Origin: Chamaecrista fasciculata
Taxonomy: Eukaryota > Streptophyta > Magnoliopsida > Fabales > Fabaceae
NCBI GenBank assembly: GCA_003254925.1
Contig: QANZ01027232.1
Span: 314,667 to 378,666, forward strand
DNA length: 64,000 nucleotides
Direction of reading: 5' to 3'
Shown: one piece after another, positions 1 to 9,649 of the stretch
Layout: the number at the start of each line of letters is the position of its first letter
Numbering within the stretch: the first letter of the stretch is position 1
Notes under the pieces: generated by a model
Told to the model about the DNA's origin: nothing
Databases searched by the model: none
Seen by the model: the letters and a program-made list of their open reading frames with translations, nothing else
Position numbers and translations under genes: made by a program

Positions 1-156
1 TACTATCATTTGTTTTATATTTGGCTAAAATGTATTTAAAAATTTTTGAGTTTTAAATCGNTATATATATATATTTTTGGCCCGGCCCGGGTCTGTACCA
101 GGCCGGGTCTCGGGCCGACCAGAAACTCGGCCCAGTCCGGCCCGTGTACACCCCTA
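1..156. mobile_element. Terminus of a hAT-like element, cut by the window edge
   Basis: The stretch 80-156 is rich in GGCCCGG/CCGGGCC words and ends in ACACCCCTA, the reverse complement of the TAGGGGTGT start common to plant hAT-type MITEs. The other end lies outside the window, so target-site duplication and size cannot be judged. Base 61 is unresolved, next to a TA run. Confidence 0.5.
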
Positions 157-191
157 GATCATAAAATATCTTTTGAGCTTTAAAAGTTGAG

Positions 192-632
192 GGCCAAATT
201 ACACTATTGGTCTCATAATTTTTACTTAAGTCTCAATTTGGTCCCATAACTTTTTTCGTTGTATTTTTTGTCCCATATATTTTGCTCAAGTGGTAGATTT
301 GGTCCCGTGTTGCACTTTTGGTTCCATATCTTTGGGTCAAGTTGCATAATTGGTCTCATATCTTTTGGTAAGGTTGTAGAATTGACCTCATATCTTTAAA
401 TCAGGTGCAGAATTAATCTCATACCTTTGGGTTAGGTGAGATTGACGATGAAACTTTTTGCAAAAATATGTAATCAATTATGCAACCTAACCCAAATATA
501 TGAGATTACAAGTGATATGAGACCAAATCTACAACCATTTACAAAGATATAGGACCAAAAGTGCAATAAAAACATTATGGAACCAAATTGAGACCTGAGA
601 AAAAGTTATAGAACTAAAAGTACACTTTGACC
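192..632. mobile_element. Mutator-type MITE, 441 bp, perfect 9-bp target duplication
   Basis: The ends are inverted copies (GGCCAAATTACAC at the left, GTACACTTTGACC at the right) and the inversion continues inward through 'ggtcccataactttttt'-type sequence. The 9-bp direct repeat AAAGTTGAG flanks it at 183-191 and 633-641. There is no coding capacity. It belongs to the same family as the elements at 33782-34191 and 57634-58206. A 9-bp duplication is typical of Mutator superfamily elements (family knowledge). Confidence 0.8.
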
Positions 633-641
633 AAAGTTGAG

Positions 642-1801
642 AGATAGATTTTGTTAAACTTTTAATTTTTACCATTTAAGACTCATGAATTTTGAAAATT
701 GACTGAGAAATTTATTTAATTTTCAAATAAGTTATTGACATATATCTCTAAACTTTTAACTACGATCATTCAAGATCTTTAAATAACCTCACTTCTCACA
801 TAAAGTTGATAAAAATGTTAATAAAATAATATTAAGTGATCGAAGTTGAAAGTTGAAAGCTCAACAAATATACCTGTCAATTTTTAAAATTTCAAGAGTG
901 TTTTGTGTCATCAACCTAAAACTCATGGATCATAAATGGATTTTACCTTTTTATATTTTATTAAGATGTAGTTTTGAACATTTAATGATTAAGTCATTAA
1001 GAGATTCTAAAATTACTTATAATAATATAAATATAAATAAGAGTACATTTATCATTCCATATTTGGTTTATACTTTATATATATGGTTAAAGGTTACTTA
1101 AATTATTGTACTCAATCTAAATATGCAAGATACATACTTATACTCTTTTTGTATCAATATTACATGAATCAAGAATATCAAAATTGTGACCAAATATACG
1201 CAAGTTGTTGATAATTAATATGTCAGTACATTTACAAATTATCACAATGATTAACTTGAAAAATAAAATAAAACAAAAGTTATAAACCTTTCTCTTTTGT
1301 TTTCAACCAAATGTCCAAATTTGATTAGAAAACTTTTTAATACATACCATATTTAAAAAGTGCGAATGTCCTTAAAGGGTGGCGTGTCAAGTACAATCAG
1401 AAGTTAGCACACATCGCATTTATAAATTAGAGAACTAATTACAATTTTCTACAATAAAAACAATTAACAATTTGTTAACGTTTAGCTTAGAGATAATGTC
1501 ATAGTTAATATGTGTACCAGCTAACAAAACCTTAAAAGGCATATCTTTAAGTTCAACTTTAAAAATATTACTAATCAATAATTCATTTTAGGATGAATGT
1601 TTAAATTGATCCCAAATATTTCAAAGGTTTTATATTGATCCTAAATGTAACTATTTAGTTTCATTTTGGTTTTAAACCACTAACTACAAATGTATATTTC
1701 TCGTTTTAAATTTAAATATGATAAATCTAAAATTATATGTTATATTTATTTATTCAATTAGAATTGTAATAAATGAGATTAAATCAAATTTTGAAAATAA
1801 A
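642..1801. other. AT-rich intergenic DNA, no gene seen
   Basis: No open frame here has recognisable content. Around 1590-1700 there are 'ttgatcccaaatatttcaa'-like phrases typical of decayed MITE ends, and the copia element at 1807 is inserted just beyond them. I see nothing else. Confidence 0.6.
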
Positions 1802-1806
1802 CAATT

Positions 1807-2089
1807 TGTTATGAAATATAAGAAATATGAATACTCAAAGAATAGAGAAAAGTAAGAGGGGAGAGTGGTTCTTATCATTCAACTCATTTCATCCACTTTA
1901 CATCAACACCTAAAGCCTCTATTTATAGGCTAAAGGATCTATAAGGGAGATGTATCAACTTAATGTACATAATGAAGGGATAAGGTCATATTCATGTACA
2001 TAGAGAAAGTAAAGGAAAACTCAAACTTCTATGCATAGAGAATACCAAAAGACAAATGTGGATATTCACAAACATAATTATTTATAACA
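1807..2089 (-). repeat. 3' LTR of the copia element
   Basis: It has the same length as the other LTR and differs from it by eye at only two bases (G/A at the seventh base and T/C near 1949). It is bounded by TG...CA and by CAATT on the outside. Confidence 0.9.
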
Positions 2090-3579
2090 CTCCCCCTTGA
2101 ATATCCACAATTTATTGATACGCATTACATGCTGCCTCATTAAAAACCTTGCCAGGAAAACCCAGTGGGACAAAACCATGGCGAAGGAAAAAAGAGTACA
2201 GCGCGTATCTCCCCCTCATCATAACATCACTAAGGATCTTTTAATTTTCGCATTCAAATCTGATGAACCAATTTCTCAAATGTTGCAATTGGCAATGCCT
2301 CCATAAATAATTTTGCTAAATTATCACTTGAGCGAACTTGTTGAACTTCTATGTCGCCTTGCTTTTGATATCACAAGTAAAGCTGAACTATACATGTCAT
2401 ATTATCTTCATACAATAAGCTTGACAGAGTTCCCTGCAAAAACAAATTACACATCTTCTGTATGTGTTGAATTAGTAGTCTCAACTAAACACATTTTTTA
2501 TTTGCCTTATGCATTGTCTCTGAAGGTCAGATAATCAGCTAGCATCTACATCATAAAGTAATGATGAACTAAATCTATTTAAATAAAATAAACCTTTATC
2601 TTTAAAATATTTTTTCATTCCTTATCAATGTCATTGATTAAGGAAGAACTATATCTCGCTAGCAAGTATACAGAAAACATTAATCCTCTTATAATATTAA
2701 GATATGGTACTACAAGACCAAAGAATTTCATCTTCATTTGAGGTTAATAGGATACTTTATCACTTCAAATGATTTATCTAACCATCATGGTTACACCATG
2801 TCCATGCACCTTATCCATTTGAAAGTATCTTAATACACTTTTTACATAATATGAGTAATAACCTCACTATTATAATATACTTACTTAATCAGTAAGATGA
2901 GACAAAATTTTATCTTTGCAAAATCTTTCTTGCAAAACTATCAATATTGTACTATGTTTTGAACTCTTCAAGAGTTCCAACAATAACAAATATACATAGT
3001 TTGATATCTTTCAAATAATATTTCTTGAGATGATTGTAGCACATATGTCCAAGTTTTTTTTTTCAAGCTTATGTAGGATTTTATTCATCTTTATTGAACA
3101 AGACATCTGACATGCTTCCTATAATCCTTCAGGGATTTGCATATAAACTTCATTGTCCAATAAGCCATATGAATGGACTATAACCATAGTCATTATATGT
3201 ATATCAAGTTTGTTCATACAATGCCAGACTACTAAAATATTTGAAGGGGGTCGCATCCATCTTCGGGATTGCATTCATCTTCAGAGAATATGTCTTTACA
3301 TATTCAATGTGAGACCTTTGAGTTTATATCTTACGACTTTAGCCTTACATTTTCATTACGATTTTACTCATAAACTCATTTGTACCCCACTAACTTCACA
3401 CTTTCAAATATTTGGACATCAAAAGCCTTTTATAAACAGTCAGATCATATATTCAAAAATAATTGCATCCACCACGGGAGAATTAAACTCCTTAAAATAA
3501 ATTTCTAGTCTTTGTATCTCAAAAATTTCAATTCTCTTATTTCTTTTCGCACAAAGACTTATTTATATTTAACTGGTTG

Positions 3580-3630
3580 TACACCATCATGCTGACTATA
3601 CACCATCATGCTGACTGTACACCATCATGT
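3580..3630. repeat. Short tandem repeat, 19-bp unit, about 2.6 copies
   Basis: The unit TACACCATCATGCTGACTA is repeated head to tail with one base change. It lies inside the copia element, near the reverse transcriptase remnant. Confidence 0.75.
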
Positions 3631-4527
3631 CTCTGGACTTCAAGTCCAAAAATTTCCACATTTCTCGAGTGAGTTTTACTCATCTTGGATCCTTTCTTGT
3701 CAATTTGGCCAATATTCACGTCGACATCCTTCGACGAATTATTATTCATGATCCTCAATTTCTTTATAATTTGTAATTTGTAGCGCTACATTATATGTAA
3801 ATACTTTGTCGACAATATTTTCATATCGGTTCCATACTTTGGCAATAATAAACATATTGAGATCTCATTATTTTTTTTCACTTTCAGGTACCTGAATCTC
3901 TTCCGGAGATTTTTCATTCATTATGCCTTCATATATTTCCTCGATTCGACCATTTTTTTTTCCTATGCTCCTTTTATTTTCGAGGATTCTTATCTCTGGA
4001 ACCGATTAGTCCGTTCAGGGACTTCAATATATATTGGAGCATTTTCAGCTGGAAAATCTGTCTTTACCATTTCTATGGGTCAGTGAATGCATTTTGCAAT
4101 TTATTTACAATATTCTTCAAATAAATTATTCTTTGAACTTCAAGTTCACATGAGGATCAAATGAATATAATAATCATGCATTCCTTGTAATTCATTTTTC
4201 CATTCCAGCTATTTTCTTTCTCCCCCTAATGCTGAAAAATTAATTTCATTGACAAATCATGTCATGAACTATCTCCCTTCAGGAGTTTAAGATATTTAAT
4301 AAGTGAGTGGGATCCATACCCAACTGATATTCTCAATTTTCGTTGGGGCCCATTTTGATTCACATGGTGGAGCAATATAAATCCAGCACCAAAAGAATTC
4401 TTAAATGAGAAATATTCGGCTCCTGACCCAAAGCCAATAGCATAGGGGAGAATTTACGATACGTTATTAATTTAATGCGTACAAGTGCTGCATCATATAA
4501 ATTGATATGTTCTCATCAGACATTTAA

Positions 4528-4725
4528 TTATTCAACAAGACCATTTACCGTGTGGACATAAACAATATGATGTACCACATTTATCCCAACTACTATATAA
4601 TAGTCCTTAAAAACGTGGGATATAAATTCACCAGCATTATAAAATTTTCTTAATGAAATAATCCAAAATTTGAGCTCAATCTTTTTACTTGAACAAAGTG
4701 GATCGACATGACCACAAGGTGGCAC
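4528..4725 (-). pseudogene. Copia integrase remnant
   Basis: The 65-residue minus-strand frame contains NAGEF, followed by a DYY..VGI..VHHIVYVHT.NGL pattern. This matches the plant copia integrase core, where the usual text is roughly D-N-A-G-E-F, DYC..GI.VEH, VHTQNGLAES. The residues before NAGEF have lost the expected acidic residue, and the frame ends directly after the NGL motif, so it cannot be active. It marks the coding strand of the element. Confidence 0.75.
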
Positions 4726-5389
4726 TTCAGGTCCACAATTTTTCTATGAACGCGTTCAAGAATTCCAAGGGATCCAATCCCAACTTTTGCTGGTAATGGT
4801 CTTAAAACCAATTTTCATTGAGAACATGCAACACAAGAACTCATTATATACAAGAAACCTTTGGTTCTTTAATAGGCATTAATTTGAGTTCGCATTATTC
4901 GTGAACCGGGATGGTCTAACCGGTCATACAAAATTATAAACGTATCCTTTAAATTAATGAACTTCTGGTTCATTTCTCCTTTAAAATAATGAACCTCTGC
5001 TTCATTACAACATATGTCAATGAACTTCTGGTCCATTACAACATATGTTTTAATTATACTAATACAAATATAGTACAAGATGGAGGGCTCTTCTGGAGCA
5101 TATGATCACATGTCCGATATTATATTTCATTTTTCCTCCATCATATTTTGCTTTCCTTCAGGAAAGCTTGATATAATTCAACAAGATTTTTGATCGTATG
5201 ACGTACAATTAGATGGATACATGATTTATACTCAAACAAGAGATCATATAAAGATAGATGAAAAAGGCTGAAAGAAATAAAGTAATACATTATTAACATA
5301 TAAATTGTTAACCAAATTAAAAATGATAATAGAATAATAATATACAATCAAAGAAATAAATGAGATAAATAAATTAAATAAAATGGATT

Positions 5390-5508
5390 AGTTCTTCGGG
5401 AACTATCTCATATTTAGTTCTTCAGGAACTATCTCATATTCAGTTCTTCAGGAACTATCTAATATTCAGTTCTTCAGGAACCATATCATATTTAGTTCTT
5501 CAGGAACT
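5390..5508. repeat. Tandem repeat of about 26 bp, each unit carrying a perfect hairpin
   Basis: Five units each contain AGTTCTTCAGGAACT or a one-base variant (starts at 5390, 5416, 5442, 5468, 5494), separated by 'atctcatatt'-like spacers. Each 15-mer is a 5-bp stem with a TTCAG or TTCGG loop. The fourth copy has one stem mismatch. Confidence 0.85.
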
Positions 5509-6127
5509 ATCTCATATTCATTGAGATACCAAGACGTAAGAACTCGTTCATATCATATACTCAAATTCTCCTTGAGTTTATTGATGTCATACTTTAATAG
5601 TATCCAAATTCCAAACCACTACAGGGTTACATCAAGAAATATAATCTTGTTAATATGAGAATCTCACTCTTCTAGAGTATATATTATTACTCTTCCAAAG
5701 TATCTTTGTGAGATTTTTCAATTCTCTTTCTTTCAGAGAAAAATAATCATTATCAGAATAAATGTACTGTGAACTTCAGGTTCACTTGTCAAAATAAATC
5801 AATGACAATCTCATTTAATAATTGACATATTGTCACTGCCGTCTCTACTGGAGACTCAATATCAATAATTTTTGACATATCAAACACCTCACAAGATTAA
5901 TTGTGATCACATATCACATCTAAAAATACATCAATCAATCCACATATAAAATAAACATTTATTTTGATATAGACCTTCAGGTCTATCAAATATTTAGATT
6001 GATGTTAGTCTTCAGGACTATTGACAAATATATATTTTTTTTTTCACAACACCGTAATTGCTATCAGCAATTGGTCAAAATATAATTCTATTCACCTTCA
6101 AGGTTCGCCTTCAAGGTTATTAATTTC

Positions 6128-6360
6128 TATTTGACTATTAGCCTTCATGGCTGATATAACACAGCTTCAATAGCCAAATTATTGTCTTCAAGGCATTATA
6201 GGATCATTTCAATAGTCAAACTATTAGCTTTTAGGCCTGATATAAGACAGCTTCAATAGCTAAAGTCTAAGCCTTCGGGGCTGATATTATACAGCTTCAA
6301 TAGCCAAAGTTTATTAGCCGTCAAGGGTGATATTAAACAGCTTCAATAGCCAAAATACCA
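6128..6360. repeat. Degenerate tandem repeat, about 60 bp unit
   Basis: The phrase CAGCTTCAATAGCCAAA recurs at least four times with variants, alternating with AGCCTTCATGGCTGATAT-like text. On the minus strand the repeated phrase is GGCTATTGAAGCTG. It lies in the leader or gag part of the copia element and does not keep a frame. Confidence 0.65.
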
Positions 6361-6903
6361 AAATATAGCCCTTGATAAATAATCAACATGTGCAATAACC
6401 TTTCATTGCACTAATCTTTGGCAAGAATACAATAATTGATTCAATAAAGTTGAATCAAAACATAATATGACTTCAAGTCATTTACTTAATCATATGAAAC
6501 TGTAATTACATGTGACTTGGTCACTTTTATTTAATCATATGAAAACTCAATCATATGAAGTTTCAAGCTATACGAAACATTTCCAAATCTTAAGAAGACA
6601 ACCACAATAATAAACTTATAAAATATATTATGATAATGATAAACAATCCAGCATAAAAGTTTCTTACCTTTAGTAAGTTAACAAGAAAACTTGAAAGATA
6701 ATTAACTTACCTCTTTAATTATCCAAAATTGAAATCAGAAGAGATTTGTACTTAGTTACCAAAAACTCACCGGTAAAGGCTCATGTTCAGTTACCTAGAA
6801 CTCAAATGGATAGAGACCCATGAACAGATGCCAAAAGCTTGAATGAGTAGACACGTGCACATATGCCAAAAGCTCAAACCGGTAGAGGCTCGTGCTGATA
6901 ACG

Positions 6904-7186
6904 TGTTATAAAATATAAGAAATATGAATACTCAAAGAATAGAGAAAAGTAAGAGGGGAGAGTGGTTCTTATCATTCAACTCATTTCATCCACTTTACAT
7001 CAACACCTAAAGCCTCTATTTATAGGCTAAAGGATCTATAAGGGAGATGTACCAACTTAATGTACATAATGAAGGGATAAGGTCATATTCATGTACATAG
7101 AGAAAGTAAAGGAAAACTCAAACTTCTATGCATAGAGAATACCAAAAGACAAATGTGGATATTCACAAACATAATTATTTATAACA
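6904..7186 (-). repeat. 5' LTR of the copia element
   Basis: It is the partner of 1807-2089. On the minus strand it ends TATAACA and is followed inward by CGTTATCAGCACGAG, where a primer-binding site would sit. I could not match that stretch to a tRNA 3' end with confidence. Confidence 0.88.
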
Positions 7187-7191
7187 CAATT

Positions 7192-7942
7192 GAGTTTATA
7201 ATCAAACAAAAAAAAACAATATCTTGTCTTGTTTAAAACCTAGTACGATAAATTCAAAATTGAGTTATATTTAATTAATATTTTTTTATTTAATTGAGAT
7301 CATCAATCAAATCAATCAAATAAAATAAAATTGAACGGGAAAGTGAGATTGGGACATTTATTAATCATTTTTTTTACTAACTCGGGTCTTCCTTGAGTTC
7401 CTCCTCTCATTTAATTTGTCTCTGGTTGGGCTAATTAAATCCAAACCAATTTAAGGTTAATAGATTCAATTCGATCCACACTAAATGACCTAAAATCGAT
7501 AGAGTGATATGATTGTTTGGAAAGTTTTTGTTAAAAATTGATTATATATTTATATCGCATCTAAACTAAATTGATTATATATTTATATCACATCTAAATT
7601 AAATTGATTATAATATAATGTTATTTTAATTTAATTTTTACGACAGTATGATCTCGTTATTATAGTGTGTGACTCAAAATGAGACCAATCTTATACTCAC
7701 CCCGTGTCTGTAGAAGATAAAAAGTTAAAACTTCTCTTCAATCCCAAATGAGAACTTTCTAAATAATCTGAACTACTCTTAACCAATGATTATTGTGAGA
7801 ATATGATCAATCATTTAACCAATGATAAAAGAAAAAATAAAGACAATTTTTCAGTTCATTTATGTGAATGAAATATACTTTTTAATCCCTCAAATATTAC
7901 CAACATTTACTCATGAATCTTTCATCGTAAAAGAAACATAGA
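7192..7942. other. AT-rich intergenic DNA
   Basis: No gene is visible. 'Ttgattatatatttatat' occurs twice in tandem near 7540-7600. I see nothing else. Confidence 0.6.
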
Positions 7943-8263
7943 GCCCAGTTCGTTTACACTCTGATTATAATCTGCTCTGATTATAATCGTAATAAGCATG
8001 TTTGTTTGCGCTTTTTTCTGATCAAATTATAATCATAATTTTTTTATAATCAAACACACTCAATTACACTTATATCCCTATATATATATACCTATAATTA
8101 CCTATACTCTAATACAATCAATTACCCATCACAAGGGTAAAATGGTCATTTACTTCAACATTATATTGGGCTAAATTGTCATTTTATTCAAATAATTTAG
8201 GACTGAAATTAATATTTTAACCATACTTTCTTGTTCTCTCTCTCTCTCTCTCTCTCTCTCTCG

Positions 8264-8690
8264 CGCAGATGACGGTCTTCCAGGTATCGTGGCAGCCTCC
8301 ACCTCCGCCGGTATGAACGTTCCGGCGATGGTGTGTTGAAGGCTCGAAGCTGAAGGTTCCTCGAAGAAAAGCACTTGGACCACTACTCTCAATGGAAGCC
8401 TCTTGTTCTGTGTTGCGTGCGTGCCTCAAGTGTTAGCTTCCAGCAATCCATCACTACGCAAATTCTCTCGCGTTCTGATTTTGATATCCAAGGATGCGCC
8501 TACATTAATTGCACACAATAGATCATTTCAGTAAAATTAATCACAGAATCGGTGCTAATTAATTAATTAATTAATTGTGTATTTTACCTTGAGACAGTCG
8601 TCGATTCGATTTCCGACAAGCACCAACGCCGACAACCTGCCGTCTCCTCCTCCGTCGTCAATTGGAGCATCGTCGTTACTTTCATCTTGT
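8264..8690 (-). pseudogene. Captured fragment of an NPH3-domain gene, two exons and an intron
   Basis: On the minus strand, a segment ending ...DDCLK (exon end 8588) is followed by an 88-bp intron with GT and AG borders, then AHPWIS.SERERIC..MDC (exon from 8499). A 4-base deletion shifts the frame, after which [17 protein letters not shown] follows. In plant NPH3/RPT2-family photoreceptor-partner proteins the corresponding text is close to HPW.S.SERE..C..MDCQKL, then [21 protein letters not shown]. The fragment has lost both ends, carries the frameshift, and runs into the CT repeat, so it is not a working gene. The retained intron argues for capture from genomic DNA rather than from mRNA (inference). 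Confidence 0.72.
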
Positions 8691-8880
8691 GTTTATACTA
8701 AGAGAGAGAGAGAGAGATGGAGATGAGAGAGAGAGAGAGAAGAGACGAGAGAGAGAGAGACGAGAAGGAGGGAGAGAGAGACCTGAGAGGGAGAGACGAG
8801 AGAGAGGATCAATTATGCCAAATTGAAAAAAAAAATTGGGTCCAGAGTATTTTTCTCTTCTCTCTCATCTTGTGTCAAAC

Positions 8881-8993
8881 GGTGGACCATTTTTTTTAGT
8901 GGTCCACCGAATGTCAGGGCCTGATTCGAAAAAATGCTACACTTTAGTCCTTTCGGTCCACCATTTTGTAGGCAAAAATAAGTTCGGTCGACC
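8881..8993. repeat. Subterminal 8-bp palindrome-like motifs, GGTSSACC
   Basis: GGTGGACC (8881), GGTCCACC (8901 and 8955) and GGTCGACC (8986) recur within about 110 bp. The sister element has GGTGCACC at five matching places (36381-36503). These may be transposase-recognition motifs (inference). Confidence 0.6.
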
Positions 8994-9425
8994 AAACAAA
9001 ATAATCACCTCCAAAGTAGCATATGATTATAATCATAATTTTACGTTTTTCAAGGCAAACAGTGACATAATTTAATTTTTTTAAAAGCAACAATCAGTCA
9101 ATCACATCCAAACACACTTTAATTATAATCAAATCACATCTTACTTTTTCCTACTTTTTTCAACTTTTTCTTCCATTTCTACCCCTATACAATTTATCAA
9201 TTTCCTTACCTTTCTATCTACCAACCACAATCATTACATATCCATTTTAATAATTTCACACCAAATAATCAACTTTCATCAAAACACCAATACACAAATA
9301 ATCAACTTTGATTATAATCATACTTTAATTATAATCGAAGCATATTTTATTATAAGCGCAAACGAACTGAACCAGAGTCAAAATGGGCGGACAAAACAAA
9401 TTATTGATAATACAACAAACAAACA

Positions 9426-9641
9426 TCAAATATAACATTTCCTACATGGGTGCATAATGATCAATCTATCAGTCAAAACAACAAGGTTCACACAAAAAGA
9501 GACATCATTCAAAATAGTAAAATCGACGTTGTTCTGGCCAGCAAACTCTACAAGCTTGTCAACAACAATATTCCCTTCTCTCAAAACATGCACAATATTA
9601 TAGTCAGACTCAGAGTGAATGAGACAAGATCTAACCTGCAC
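9426..9641 (-). pseudogene. RNase H fragment of a LINE-type retroelement
   Basis: The 71-residue minus-strand frame contains an HVLREGN..VDKL.EFA pattern. This resembles the C-terminal part of the RNase H domain in plant LINEs and related proteins, where HV.RE.N.VAD.LA is usual. No reverse transcriptase and no A-tail are visible, so it is an isolated relic. A host RVT_3-type protein fragment is possible. Confidence 0.5.
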
Positions 9642-9649
9642 ATTTTAGT

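Larger units (their letters stand above)
1807..7186 (-). mobile_element. Ty1/copia-type LTR retrotransposon, complete by structure, coding region decayed
   Basis: Two 283-bp direct repeats (1807-2089 and 6904-7186) begin TGTTAT and end ATAACA, and the 5-bp duplication CAATT flanks the whole element at 1802-1806 and 7187-7191. Read on the minus strand, AAGGGGGAG lies directly before the LTR at 2089, as a polypurine tract should, so the element runs right to left. Minus-strand remnants identify it: a copia integrase segment at 4528-4725 and a YMQIPEG-like reverse transcriptase motif near 3120-3145, in the order expected for copia (integrase before reverse transcriptase). No long open frame survives, so it is non-autonomous. 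The bases just inside the 5' LTR do not match the usual initiator-Met primer site TGGTATCAGAGC. The 4.8-kb interior holds an array of short hairpins, described in the findings. Confidence 0.9.
7943..9373. mobile_element. PIF/Harbinger-like element carrying an NPH3-type gene fragment
   Basis: The ends are inverted: GCCCAGTTCGTTT at the left and AAACGAACTGAACC at the right. Subterminal GATTATAATC repeats occur on both sides. It is the sister of the element at 35355-36864, which shares the same ends, the same sequence near the ends, and a clean TAA duplication. Here the left terminus seems to have lost a base, and the possible 3-bp duplication is AGA. No transposase is present. The centre holds unrelated, GC-richer DNA (about 8264-8690) bordered by a CT run at 8234-8262 and GA runs at 8701-8810. 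Confidence 0.72.

Noticed and set aside
5390-5508. Regularly spaced repeats looking like a CRISPR array
   Set aside because: The units are only about 26 bp with near-identical spacers, lie inside a retrotransposon and in a plant nuclear genome. It is a tandem repeat.
8171-8899. Arg-Glu repeat frames
   Set aside because: They are translations of CT/GA simple repeats at the borders of the captured fragment.
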